Assembly (NCBI GenBank): GCA_965221205.1
Contig: OZ244870.1
Span: 1,798,001 to 1,862,000, forward strand
DNA from: CBDFMG01 sp965221205 [NCBI: bacterium]
Lineage (GTDB): Bacteria > SM23-31
Direction: 5' to 3'
DNA: 64,000 nt
A model generated the notes under the pieces. The model searched no databases. It was not told the DNA's origin and saw only the letters and a program-made list of their open reading frames with translations. Both the position numbers and the translations under genes were made by a program. Of this stretch, positions 16,386-25,879 are shown piece by piece; the stretch's first letter is position 1, and each line of letters starts with the position of its first letter.

Positions 16386-17637
16386 ATGAATCAAATGAAT
16401 AATTTTAATGATTTTGAGACTACAGTTATACCTCGATTATACAGGAGGAGGTCTCTATGCCAACCGGCAAATCGAAGAACACAGTGCGATGCTTCGGAAC
16501 AACATTTTCGGGAATCCCCATTCGCTCAATCCTGCCTCCGTGGCAATGACACAGAATGTGGAACAGGTGCGAGAGTATATTCTCAGATTCTTCAATGTCT
16601 CGCCGGATGAATACAGTGCAATTTTTACTAAGAATACACGTGGTGCGTTGAAACATGTCGGCGAATCATATCCTTTCGAGAAAAACGGAAAATTTCTTCT
16701 CACATTCGACAATCATAATTCAGTCAACGATATTCGCGAATATGCCCGTGCGCACGATGCTCCTGTCGATTACGTACCTCTGACGCTGCCTGAAATGCGT
16801 GTTGAAGAATCGACATTTGATGATTTTCTTAAAACGGCGATTCCGAATGGGAATAATCTCTTCGCCTATCCCGCACAGTCTAATTTTTCCGGTGTTCAGC
16901 ATCAACTTGATTGGATAGAAAAAGCGCAAGCACAGGACTGAGATGTTGTGCTCGATGCAGCCGCATTTGCGGCGACAAACCGGTTGGGTCTGAACCGGTG
17001 GAAAGCCGATTTTGTGCCCGTCTCGTTTTACAAAATTTGCGGTTACCAGACCGGAATCGGCTGTCTTATAGCACGGCCGAAGGTGAAGCAGCGTTTGAAA
17101 GACGGCACCTTAAATTATCTCTCGATACCAGCCGTAGAACAAGGTCTGAAGCTTATCGATGAGATCGGTATCGACACAATTCACACAAGAGTCACCTGTC
17201 TGACTGGATGGCTGCTACAGACACCACAGGAGTCGCATCACTCCAATGGTAAACCGCTGGTATGACTCTATGGACCAACGTCCACAAACATGCGGGGTGG
17301 TACGGTTACTATGAATTTCTATGATCCTGAAGGAAAGTGTATAGACCACCTCATCATAGAGAAGCAGTCAAGTGAAGCAACGATCTCTCTGCGAACGGGG
17401 TGTTTTTGCAATCCCGGTGGCAGAGAAGTAGCACTAGGAATATCCAAACCAGAATTGATTGCCTGTTTCAGCCAACCGCAGGACTTAACCTTTGACGATT
17501 TTCGGCTCTGCATTGACGGTAAAAGTACTGGTGTCGTCCGTGCCTCATTCGGAATTGTCAGTAATTTTGCCGACGCCTACCGCTTTATTCAATTCGCCAA
17601 ACTTTTTATCGATAAACCCGCTGAAAACTTTTCATAA
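16386..17637 (+). pseudogene. Class V aminotransferase (cysteine desulfurase-like), disrupted
   Basis: A PLP-dependent class V aminotransferase related to the MOCOS/desulfurase branch. ATG 16386 reads MNQMNNFNDFETT; one extra base near 16433 shifts into YLDYTGGGLYANRQIEEH. The frame then runs through FTKNTRGAL and NNLFAYPAQSNFSG. An in-frame TGA (16939-16941) sits where the family has Trp before DVVLDAAAF; SFYKICGYQTGIGCLIAR, around the PLP lysine, follows. Some 30 residues seem deleted before DGTLNYLSIPAVE, and a second TGA (17263-17265) lies before LYGPTSTNMRGGT. The end holds RTGCFCNPGG with the reactive-Cys loop. Several independent lesions make it non-functional unless UGA is read through. 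Confidence 0.7.
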
Positions 17638-18401
17638 TTGCATCCGGTCAATACGTGCTGTATTCTTCGATTCACGGTAAAAACCGGCCTCTATAATTTA
17701 CCCCATTAATCTTCGTAAACGTTAGTAAAGCATGCACAATATTAGTCAGTTTCTCATCTTTGTTGAATACGGGAAAAATACATTTTATTTTTAGTGTAAT
17801 ATTTTTTGAATTTCATGATCTTTTCAGAGTATTAACTTTAAAAAGAATCTTTGTCGTTGAAAAAGCAGAGCATTCTTGCATGAGTTATCGTGAAATAAAT
17901 AATAATAAAGAGACGCATTTGTGAAAGTTTTGATATCGAGTAGATCTGTGTTTTATCTGAGATGGGAATAACGGGGAGGTATTTATGAATATTGTTGCAA
18001 AATGGGGTATAAAAGTATCCGCTGTAATATCTGAGATACTGATTATTTCTATATTGCATAACTGCCCACAGCAGAGCTGACTTCTATCAGTGAACAGGAT
18101 AATATATATTCTACCAGTCTTAATTGATATATGAGTACAAGTTATATAACATAACTACAATATGAAATTGAATTAGGAGCGTAAACTACAACATCACTTG
18201 TATCAATTTTATTCTTATTGTGTTATATTGCAGTGTCTTTGTCTCGCTATAAAACACAGAAAAATTAATTACTCCTTGACAGTATCATAGTATGATTCTT
18301 ATATTAGCTAACTTAGGGTAATTACCCAAACTATATCCTGCCATCAAATAATATGACAAAAAAGCCATAGAATTGTTGAATATAACACGGGAGAATTTAG
18401 C
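17638..18401. other. Long AT-rich gap with one tiny candidate ORF
   Basis: About 760 bases with no recognisable gene or RNA. The only item with a strong ribosome binding site is a 31-codon frame at 17985-18080. The promoter of the repeat lipoprotein gene presumably lies in the last 150 bases. Confidence 0.6.
17985..18080 (+). pseudogene. Short ORF with strong RBS, possible lipoprotein remnant
   Basis: GGGGAGG at 17973-17979 precedes an ATG. The product, MNIVAKWGIKVSAVISEILI then ISILHNCPQQS, looks like a signal peptide with a late Cys. It stops at a TGA. One frame over, the sequence continues AELTSISEQDNIYSTSLN and stops. This suggests a small lipoprotein broken by a frameshift, or a genuine 31-aa peptide. 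Confidence 0.3.
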
Positions 18402-19332
18402 ATGACATTTAACAAAGTTTTTTGCACAATCTTATCATGTGTCTTAGTCTTGGGAGCATGCAGCTCAGGGGAAATGGAATCTGACAGTGCCGATTCTGAT
18501 GAAGGAGAAATGGAAATGGAATCTGACAGTGCCGATTCTGATGAAGGAGAAATGGAAATGGAATCTGACAGTGCCGATCCTGATGAAGGAGAAATGGAAA
18601 TGGAATCTGACAGTGCCGATCCTGATAAATCCGGTCTTTTTTGAGGCGCAATCCTGAAGTCTCCGATTGGCAGTGTGCCCGATGATTTGTACATGGAAAC
18701 CGACATCATTTCAACAGATGAATACAAACCCTTTACCAAAAAGCTGACTGTGAAATGATAGCATGGGCTCTGCAATGCAGGGGGATCTGATCGGAAATAT
18801 GTACGAACGCAATGCTGTGATTCCTATCTTCCTCGGAGAAAACTTCGATATGTCTCCGGAAGATGAGGCGGCATTTGATGTCACAAAAAACCGGAATAGT
18901 GTGTGCGATATAATCATGAAGGATGTACCCGGGCAGGTGATGGAAGTTGTTGAGCATATTCTTCACTATGTGAACGATACGGGCTTGCATTTCTCCTATC
19001 CGGAACGGTGGGGTGTCACAAAGGATTCACAGTTCTACCAGATGATGCTGGAGGCAGGTGAGAAGGGATTTTACGATTACGGATCGTATGACGATATTGA
19101 AGATGAGGAAACCAGAGTTCGCGTTGCGCTACAGGAGTTCGGATATTGGATTATCTCTACTGCATGGAACTTTCAGGAGCCGTATGGTCCCCGAGAAACG
19201 TCCGAATGGACAATTAGGAATGCTGCCGATATGCAGGAAAAATTCCCGGCAATGTATCAGTTCTGTGAAGAGACCGTTGCAACAATCATGGTAACACCCA
19301 GTATCGAGACACTCGAAGAGTTTGTCAACTAA
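18402..19332 (+). pseudogene. Repeat-bearing lipoprotein, split by TGA and frameshift
   Basis: Starts MTFNKVFCTILSCVLVLGAC, a lipoprotein signal with lipobox LGAC. An acidic low-complexity segment follows, built of a 14-residue unit (EMESDSADSDEGEM) in about 3.7 copies. A TGA (18642-18644) interrupts it after DKSGLF. The same frame continues GAILKSPIGSVPDDLYMETD to TKKLTV; a one-base shift in an A-run near 18755 then leads into a 190-codon frame (MQGDLIGNMYERNAVIPIFL to TIETLEEFVN-like end at 19332). The C-terminal part, with MSPEDEAAFDVT and YPERWGVTKD, belongs to no family I recognise. The lesions are small and probably recent. A terminator follows. Confidence 0.6.
18471..18627. repeat. 42-bp in-frame tandem repeat, about 3.7 copies
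   Basis: Copies start at 18471, 18513, 18555 and 18597. Copies 1 and 2 are identical and 3 and 4 share a T-to-C change. The unit encodes an acidic EMESDSADSDEGEM linker. Near-identity implies recent slippage and makes the locus length-variable. Confidence 0.9.
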
Positions 19333-19393
19333 CTATACACCACACTTTTGCTCCAAGCACATTACACTTGGGCATGTTGTGGCAGTTTTATAT

Positions 19394-19426
19394 GAGGACT
19401 TACGTTTGACTAAGTAAGTCCTCTTT
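19394..19426 (+). terminator. Rho-independent terminator
   Basis: A perfect 10-bp stem GAGGACTTAC/GTAAGTCCTC with a 10-base loop, then TTTGTGT, 61 bp after the stop of the repeat lipoprotein gene. The remaining 200 bases before 19633 hold no gene. Confidence 0.75.
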
Positions 19427-19632
19427 GTGTATGTCGGGGGTCATGTCTATGCCAGTTTCACATATGAGGGATTCTGCATGAACTCTTAACAATCATTAAA
19501 TCTATGAAAGCATTATGAAATGTCATGCAAACTTATTATTTTACTATATATAATAATTGTGCAGATTATACAGACAAATAGGTAATGCCGTTGTGATCTG
19601 ATTCCGGCTCAATTCTCAATTGAAGAGAAATT

Positions 19633-20421
19633 ATGAATGTAATAATAAGATATTGCGTATTACTACTATTAGTGTGTAATGTCGTAATGACGGCTGCTGG
19701 TCCTGCCGAATCTTTTCAACAGTTTCCTGAGTACCGCGGGCTGATCAATGATTTTGTCGGTGTTCTGTCGCCCGGTGTGGTGCAGAGTATGGAGCAAATC
19801 GCAATTGAGCTGGAGCAGAAAACAGGTGCAGCGGTTGTGGTTGTCACGATGGAAACCATTGACGGTGAAGATGAAACCGATTATGCCAACAGGCTATTTG
19901 AAGCATGGGGCATCGGCCAAAAGGGCGTTGACAAGGGCGTTCTGATTCTCGATGTGGTAGATATCCGGCGGATCAGGATTGAAGTCGGCTATGGACTTGA
20001 GGGTATCATCCCCGACGGTCTTGCGGGCGAAATCCGCGACCGGTACATGGTTCCGTATCTCAGTAAAAACGATTTCGATAACGGTCTCGGACAGGGTTTT
20101 GCCGCTGTTGTAAGTATCATAGCGGAAGATGCAGGTGTCACACTCACGGGCATGCCGGCACGGTCGGGACTGTCCCGCAGCGATCAATCAGGAAGAAGCC
20201 GGATACGAAGCATAGTTCCCCTGTTATTGTTTATATTATTTATGATCTTCGGACGACGACGGCGCCGTGGTGGAATGCTTCCATTACTGCTCATGGGCAG
20301 CATGATGGGCGGCGGGCGCAGTTGGGGCGGAGGTGGTTTTGGCGGTGGTTTCGGAGGTGGATTCGGAGGTGGTTTTGGTGGCGGGCTCAGTGGTGGTGGT
20401 GGAGCAGGTGGGAGCTATTGA
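19633..20421 (+). CDS. TPM-domain (YgcG-like) membrane-anchored protein
   Basis: A 262-aa protein with a signal peptide, a TPM domain (YRGLINDFVGVLSP, TGAAVVVVTMETIDG, WGIGQKGVDKGVLIL, IEVGYGLEGIIPDG), a transmembrane helix near residues 196-208, an Arg cluster, and a Gly-rich tail of GGGF repeats. TPM domains are periplasmic and have been linked to phosphatase activity or photosystem repair in other lineages; their bacterial role is unsettled. LemA follows two genes downstream, a pairing common across bacteria, so the three probably act together at the envelope. Confidence 0.9.
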   Translation: MNVIIRYCVLLLLVCNVVMTAAGPAESFQQFPEYRGLINDFVGVLSPGVVQSMEQIAIELEQKTGAAVVVVTMETIDGEDETDYANRLFEAWGIGQKGVDKGVLILDVVDIRRIRIEVGYGLEGIIPDGLAGEIRDRYMVPYLSKNDFDNGLGQGFAAVVSIIAEDAGVTLTGMPARSGLSRSDQSGRSRIRSIVPLLLFILFMIFGRRRRRGGMLPLLLMGSMMGGGRSWGGGGFGGGFGGGFGGGFGGGLSGGGGAGGSY

Positions 20422-20482
20422 CGTTTCCATTTGCTGTTAGAGGATGATTTTTTTATACGATACTTTTTGAGAGGGTACATTC

Positions 20483-21208
20483 ATGGCGAAGATACCGGGA
20501 AAACCGGACGAAATTTTTGAGGAATTCAAAAACAATTTTAACGGTCTTTTTAGCGACGATCTTGTTTCTGCGATCCTCTACGGGTCTGCAGCACGCGGTA
20601 AATATGTTCCGAAAAAGTCGGACATCAATTTTCTGATCGTTCTAACCGATGAGGGCATTGAGCGGTTCCATTCCGCGCAGCCACTCGTCAAAAAATGGAA
20701 GAAACGGAACATTTCGATCCCGCTGTTCCTGACAGAAGACTACATCAAAAGTTCGCTTGACTCGTTTCCGATAGAGTTTCTGAATATTTCGAGTTATTAT
20801 AAGGTGATTTTCGGTAGAGATATTTTCCAAGACATCGAAATCGGCAGGAACGATCTCCGGCTCCAGCTTGAACGGGAGATGAAAGGGAAACTGCTGAACC
20901 TCAGACAGGCGTATTTTCAGGGGGCTGGCAATCCGAAAGCAGCGTCGGTGCTGATCCACGATTCTCTCGGTGCATTCCTTTCGCTGTTTCCCGCGATTCT
21001 TACCGTAAAGAATGAACAATTGTCAGCCGATCCATTGGAAAATATAAAGAAAGTCGCACAGTTGTTCGAACTTGATGTCAGTCTGCTCGAACGGCTCTTC
21101 CACATACGGACAGGACAGGAAAAACCGAAAAAAGCAGAATCGGATGAACTGCTGCGGCAGTATATAACACAGATCCGGTCGCTTGCACTTCAGACCGATG
21201 CGCTGTAG
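20483..21208 (+). CDS. Minimal nucleotidyltransferase-domain protein
   Basis: A 241-aa protein with an N-terminal nucleotidyltransferase fold: LYGSAARGKYVPKKSDIN at residues 32-49. The GSxxRG motif and first Asp (Asp47) are present, but the second catalytic position reads Asn49 instead of the usual Asp, so metal binding and catalysis may be weakened or lost. The C-terminal half is helical, like the substrate- or antitoxin-interacting part of related MNT and kanamycin-nucleotidyltransferase-like proteins. It sits between the TPM and lemA genes with short gaps (61 and 46 bp), suggesting one operon. The role is unknown. Confidence 0.75.
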   Translation: MAKIPGKPDEIFEEFKNNFNGLFSDDLVSAILYGSAARGKYVPKKSDINFLIVLTDEGIERFHSAQPLVKKWKKRNISIPLFLTEDYIKSSLDSFPIEFLNISSYYKVIFGRDIFQDIEIGRNDLRLQLEREMKGKLLNLRQAYFQGAGNPKAASVLIHDSLGAFLSLFPAILTVKNEQLSADPLENIKKVAQLFELDVSLLERLFHIRTGQEKPKKAESDELLRQYITQIRSLALQTDAL

Positions 21209-21254
21209 GTGCATTAATAATGTTTTGAGTTGTCAATCATTAAGGAGTTATACA

Positions 21255-21827
21255 ATGTCAGCAAAGAAAGTAATTATTGGAATACTGGTCTTTATCGTGG
21301 TTGTCGGTATTTGGTCTGCTTCTTCCCTGAAAAATACCTATAACATCCTTGTCGTGCTCGATGAGGGTACGCAGACAGCCTGGTCACAGGTCGAAACGGT
21401 GCTCCAGCGACGGTTCGATCTCATTCCCAATCTGGTCGAAACGGTCAAAGGATTTGCACAGCAGGAGCAGGACGTACTTATCGGCGTAACAGAAGCACGT
21501 TCAAGAGTGGGACAGGCACAGACTCCCCCTGAGCAGATGGAAGCGAACAACCAGCTTACCTCGGCACTCGGCAGGCTGATGGTTGTTGTCGAGCGATATC
21601 CCGACTTGAAATCGAATCAAAATTTTATCAGGCTGCAGGATGAACTTGCCGGTACCGAGAACAGAATTGCTGTCGAGCGCCGCCGTTACAACGAATCAAT
21701 CGGTGGATACAATTCACGGTTGCGCAGTTTTCCGACTGTCCTCATTGCTGAGATGTTCGGTTTTGAAACCAAGACTCGGTTCGAAGCCGCCGCCGGTGCA
21801 GAAGACGTCCCACAGGTCGCGTTTTAA
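21255..21827 (+). CDS. lemA: LemA family protein
   Basis: A 190-aa LemA protein with an N-terminal membrane anchor (KKVIIGILVFIVVVGIWSAS) followed by a long helical domain. It includes the signature QVETVLQRRFDLIPNLVETV, ARSRVGQAQTPPEQ, and the late NESIGGYNSRLRSFPTVLIA. I start it at ATG 21255 because AAGGAG lies 8 bases upstream and the anchor begins there; frames opening earlier have no such site. LemA proteins sit in the inner membrane and commonly accompany TPM or M48 genes; the molecular role is unclear. Confidence 0.92.
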   Translation: MSAKKVIIGILVFIVVVGIWSASSLKNTYNILVVLDEGTQTAWSQVETVLQRRFDLIPNLVETVKGFAQQEQDVLIGVTEARSRVGQAQTPPEQMEANNQLTSALGRLMVVVERYPDLKSNQNFIRLQDELAGTENRIAVERRRYNESIGGYNSRLRSFPTVLIAEMFGFETKTRFEAAAGAEDVPQVAF

Positions 21828-21922
21828 TATTATATCTTTCATCTTTGCGAAAAGTGTGTTGTAAATACAGCGAAATATAAGATAGATATGCAGCTACATA
21901 AAAATCGTTCAGGAAATCTGAT

Positions 21923-22168
21923 TTGATTATTGATAGGAATGCTTACAGAAAACTTTTGCCGCACTTGGACAACCTTCCTAAAGCAGCGTTGGCAGAGATG
22001 TTGGAACAGGGGTGGGTCAGCTCTCCGGAACTCGAATCATTTGGCTATGACAGAATGTCAAAAGTAACTTCCGATCTGAAGAAAAGCAAATTTAGTAGAA
22101 TTGAAATTTGCTATTTATCATCCTTTGTAGTCATAGCCCGCTTCGCCGTCGTCGCAGAAAATGCCTAA
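21923..22168 (+). CDS. Short hypothetical protein (uncertain)
   Basis: An 81-codon frame opening at TTG. The first half reads like a folded helical segment (YRKLLPHLDNLPKAALAEML, EQGWVSSPELESFGYDRM); the second half ends in a hydrophobic stretch without resemblance to anything I know. AGGAAA lies upstream at a weak distance. It may be an N-terminal fragment of a larger gene whose 3' end was lost at the restriction-modification locus. I cannot assign a function. Confidence 0.3.
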   Translation: MIIDRNAYRKLLPHLDNLPKAALAEMLEQGWVSSPELESFGYDRMSKVTSDLKKSKFSRIEICYLSSFVVIARFAVVAENA

Positions 22169-22247
22169 TAAATTGAGTTTTAGGGGATAGCATACAGTAG
22201 GTGAAAAACTTTCTTTATGAATGTATGAGGTAGATATTTTGGGGAGG

Positions 22248-23039
22248 CTAAAATGATTCAAGTTTTTCTTTAGCAATTTTCTTAAATTTTAGATGCAGTT
22301 TATCCTTGAATTCTTTGCCCACTTCATCAAAAGTATTTAATAATTCCGGGAAGGTATTTTTACCACCTAAAAAGTCCCAATATTGATCACCAACTAAAAA
22401 ATCGTTCGGAGAGTCCATCATTCCAACTTCAGTAAATCTTGAATATGGTTTGGGATAATAAGGATTATAGGGAAATGCAAGATAAACATTTATTTCTTCG
22501 CGTTTGCGGGCAACCCATTCAAGTAATTTTGTTTTACTTTTTTCAAAAACATCAATGTTAGGTTTTACGGTTTTTATTTCAAAATAGTATTCTTTATTAT
22601 TTCTCTTCATATAAAAGTCGGCAATGTTCCCTGACTTTTGATATTCCCCATCTTTTGCTGAAATTTTTAAAATCTCATTTATTTCATCGGATATATTTGC
22701 TTTTCTTGAGCCATTACGTAATTCGGAGACAATTTTATTTACTGCAGATTTTTGTTTTTTTGATATAACTCCACCGACACCATAATTTCTAAAACACTCT
22801 TCAGAGTTTTCGGAAGCTAATATTACTGAAACATCCTCGTATATTGACATTCCCAATGTTGTTGCAAGAGAATGAATAAAAGAATAAGCAGCGATTTTTT
22901 CATTGTCTTGAATTAAGCGAGCTAGAAATGGCATTGAAGTAGTTTCTCTACCATATGAATGAAGTTTAGTCTCAATTTTTTTGGAAATAAGTTCTTTGAT
23001 TTTAAATTCTTGATTCTTTGATACACCCATTTTTCTCAC
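22248..23039 (-). CDS. TdeIII-like Type II restriction endonuclease
   Basis: A 263-aa protein resembling the TdeIII family of Type II restriction enzymes: an N-terminal helical part with MPFLARLIQDNEKIAAYSF and LATTLGMSIYEDVSVILA, then a PD-(D/E)xK-type core, GNIADFYMKRNN followed by YYFEIKTVKPN, giving Asp...Glu-x-Lys. The named TdeIII enzyme is reported to recognise GGNCC; that specificity cannot be assumed here. The GTG start overlaps the stop of the preceding gene (ATGTGA); an ATG three codons later is an alternative. It is AT-rich like its two partners. This is the last gene of a methyltransferase / unknown / endonuclease operon. Confidence 0.75.
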   Translation of the reverse strand: MRKMGVSKNQEFKIKELISKKIETKLHSYGRETTSMPFLARLIQDNEKIAAYSFIHSLATTLGMSIYEDVSVILASENSEECFRNYGVGGVISKKQKSAVNKIVSELRNGSRKANISDEINEILKISAKDGEYQKSGNIADFYMKRNNKEYYFEIKTVKPNIDVFEKSKTKLLEWVARKREEINVYLAFPYNPYYPKPYSRFTEVGMMDSPNDFLVGDQYWDFLGGKNTFPELLNTFDEVGKEFKDKLHLKFKKIAKEKLESF

Positions 23040-24135
23040 ATTAATTCTTCTAAACCAGTGTAATATGGATAATGTGTTTTAAGTGCAACACTATCCTCTG
23101 CTATTATAACATTTTCACGCATTGTTTTATTTAAACCTTCAAGAACACATTGGTAATGATAATATTTTCCATCAGAAAATTCATGATGAGAATGTGCAAG
23201 AGTGCTAGCTCTTGATCGTGCGTATTTAGTATATTTGCACTCACCATTGATAATTTGTGATCTTGAAAAATATGTGCATTCTTTAACACATGAAACTTTT
23301 ACATTCTTTAGTGCATTTCCAACGATTTTCTACAAGCAGGACATCTATCAGAGTTTCTTGAATTGATCGTATCAATTGTGGCGGTTGGAATAGCAGTTTT
23401 TAAGGAGAATGATCCAGATTAAATTTCCTTTTTCATTCCAACTTCAATTCCATAAATTCTTTTATCATAAGTTATAAGTAAAAAATCAGGAGGGACTAAA
23501 TGATCATTTAAGCCATATATTTTTTGATGCAATAAAAGAGGTATTATAAATCCCAAATCATTTCTTAAAAGAAAAATATACGCTAATAATTCATGCCACA
23601 ACCCACCTGCTGTTTTTGGCAATAAGTTATCAAAATATTTTGATAACTGCACGGAAGCCGTCGAATCAGGTACACCTAGTATACTTTCAAATTCTCTTAA
23701 TTCCTTAAACAGAGGTTCATTTTCTATCGATGGAAGACCATCAGCTAAAGAATCTAAATATGTATTGCTTCTATTTATATTTATGGTAATTGATTCATAA
23801 CACATTAATAGATTTACAAAATGAAGAATACCTCGTATAAAATTTTGCTTTCTATAGGGATTGTTTTTAGATGTGCCAATTGAATAAAATCCTCTGCCTA
23901 GTAAAATATATTCAATTATATCTGATAAAACCATTTTTCTCTCTTCTTGATTGTATAATTGATCAAACAATTTTATATTACCAAATGAAATAAGCATTCC
24001 CTCAAGATTTTCGTTATATAAGCCAAAATCCATTTGCTCATATGGTAAGTTATAAGACTCTGATTTTATGAAAACGGAATGAAGCGTATTGAGATGAGCA
24101 CTAGATTTATTAACATTATTATATGCAGGTTCCAT
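23036..24135 (-). pseudogene. Middle gene of the R-M operon, disrupted
   Basis: The first 238 codons (MEPAYNNVNKSS to IYGIEVGMKKEI) run to a TAA at 23419-23421. The same frame continues LKTAIPTATIDTI to RCPACRK, and after a slip in an A-run at about 23325 continues to a TGA at 23036 via VSCVKECTYFSRSQ and YYHYQCVLEGLNK. The intact protein would be about 365 aa, with Cys pairs (CPAC, CVKEC) suggesting a zinc ribbon. FLLITYDKRIYGIEVGMKK looks like a DxnExK nuclease-type strand. I do not recognise the family. It starts 5 bases after the methyltransferase stop and ends overlapping the endonuclease start, so it belongs to the same operon. Confidence 0.6.
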
Positions 24136-24140
24136 AAATA

Positions 24141-25718
24141 CTATAATTCCTTTAAATGAAAAATTATTTCAGAATATACTGCCCTATCTTTTTCTGCCCT
24201 GTTTAATACTGGTCTTTTATATTGATTAACTATTTTCATACCTGCTATATCAGCAATTTTAGGGTAAAGTCCATGTTTGTCATTAGCAACAAGAAATATG
24301 TCGTAATTCTCTTGTAAGTATATTTTTGATTTTACGAGAACCTCTGCAATTCCCCTTATATATGACTCCCTAGCTTCTTTTCCTTGACCATGATATAATC
24401 TTCCTATTTCAAAATTATCATTTCTCTCAAATCCAAAAAGATCATATGAATAAGCGTGTTGTTCATGATAATCGATTAAACCAACATAAGGAGGTGATGA
24501 GAATATACCTTTGAATTTTTGTTTTTTTAGAAGTTTGCATAGCTCAGGGTTTTTTTTGTCAAGTGCAGAAAAAAAATTAATATTTCTACTATCTCCAGTG
24601 AGGCAGACTTGCATAGTATCAGTTCTTAATTTTTGAAATGTTGACAGTCTTTTACTAGTATCCTTATAGTATCTATTCCACCAATTTCGTATAGTAAAGA
24701 GAGGTTTACATATTTTACCATGTTTCTTGCAATAATATGTATTGATTACAGGTTCAACTAATGTGGCTAAGTCCGCATGTGTTGTTGCTCTACAGGATCT
24801 AATAGTACGACTTAGAGCAATGCTTAAGATTTTTTTTGTAGATGGGTTTGAAATCGATTTAATTTGATCAAACATAAAATTAATTTCATCTCTAATTACT
24901 TGTAAAAACCATTTATCCAGAAAAGAATTATCACTATTTTGAAGTAACGTTATTTTATATTCATCAATTAAATTTTGATAAATTTTGATAAATTCTTTTT
25001 CCTTTCCTAATCCGTATTGTTTTTCATTAATGATTTTTTTCCGGACTTTATGTTTATATTCAGGAGAGGGAAAATGGAGTTTGTTGAAAATTTTTAATTC
25101 TTCAAGTAATTCTTGCTCGAATTCAACATTATTTTTGTCATGTTGAAATGTAATAAGATTACGCGTGATTTTTCTCGATTCTTCTAAAATGTCTTGAAAA
25201 TTATATCGATCAATTTTAACATTGCTAATTAGCGTGTTAAATACTGATACATCAACACCAACAGCATGAATACCCAACTCGTTAGCTTGGACTAATGTTG
25301 TACCACTTCCACAAAAAGGATCTAATACAATATCATTGGGGAGGAAAAACACTCTGTTTTTAAATTCATCTGTTTTATCATCTAAGAAGTATTCTACTAA
25401 CTGAGGAATAAACTTGCCCTTATATGGATGTAGTCGGTGTACATGTTTTGTGGTTTCTACCTCTTTACAATCTGAAAATGACAATTTCCAGTTTAAGTCA
25501 TTTCCTAATTTATTTTTCCATTTTTCTTCTTGAGAAATATTATTGGAATCATAGTATATTATCAAATCCGCTTTATTCACCATTGGACTTCCATTATGAT
25601 CTATATTGGGAATCCGTCCATATTGAACTAGGTAAAAGATATTTGATACAGTTACATTTTTGTTCAAATATGCTGACGCAAATTGACTAGCTTCCTTATA
25701 ATTTAATAACTCTACCAT
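24141..25718 (-). CDS. Site-specific DNA methyltransferase (N4-cytosine type)
   Basis: A 525-aa amino-methyltransferase. The N-terminus has a helix-turn-helix-like segment (YKEASQFASAYLNKNV, TVSNIFYLVQYGRIP), which may bind an operator or DNA. The cofactor motif DPFCGSGTTL (near residue 132) comes before the catalytic SSPPY (near 437), so the order is motif I then IV; SPPY favours N4-cytosine methylation. HPYKGKFIPQL precedes motif I, as in related enzymes. It should protect host DNA against the TdeIII-like enzyme. The gene is AT-rich relative to the core genome, consistent with transfer. Confidence 0.85.
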   Translation of the reverse strand: MVELLNYKEASQFASAYLNKNVTVSNIFYLVQYGRIPNIDHNGSPMVNKADLIIYYDSNNISQEEKWKNKLGNDLNWKLSFSDCKEVETTKHVHRLHPYKGKFIPQLVEYFLDDKTDEFKNRVFFLPNDIVLDPFCGSGTTLVQANELGIHAVGVDVSVFNTLISNVKIDRYNFQDILEESRKITRNLITFQHDKNNVEFEQELLEELKIFNKLHFPSPEYKHKVRKKIINEKQYGLGKEKEFIKIYQNLIDEYKITLLQNSDNSFLDKWFLQVIRDEINFMFDQIKSISNPSTKKILSIALSRTIRSCRATTHADLATLVEPVINTYYCKKHGKICKPLFTIRNWWNRYYKDTSKRLSTFQKLRTDTMQVCLTGDSRNINFFSALDKKNPELCKLLKKQKFKGIFSSPPYVGLIDYHEQHAYSYDLFGFERNDNFEIGRLYHGQGKEARESYIRGIAEVLVKSKIYLQENYDIFLVANDKHGLYPKIADIAGMKIVNQYKRPVLNRAEKDRAVYSEIIFHLKEL

Positions 25719-25879
25719 ATTATATTATGCAATTCCTTCAATTATCTAAGAATATGAAAAAATAGTCAAAATTTATAAAATTCACATTAGTAGAATTAAT
25801 CAGAGAATGCATCATAGTCAAGCAATATTTTTCAAGGTACTTAGGTTATTTTCGGGTCACGTGTTACAGTATACTTAGG

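Noticed and set aside
14680-17265. Genetic code change (UGA as Trp) to explain internal TGAs
   Set aside because: Conserved genes in the same window (yebC, ruvA, ispD, the ABC exporter) end with TGA, and the only tRNA-Trp seen has a CCA anticodon; TAA and TAG lesions also occur in other broken genes.
18471-18627. Tandem repeats as a CRISPR array
   Set aside because: Units are contiguous without spacers and lie in frame within a lipoprotein gene.
20325-20415. GGTGGTTTTGGC-type repeats at 20.3 kb as a regulatory array
   Set aside because: They simply encode the Gly-rich tail of the TPM protein.
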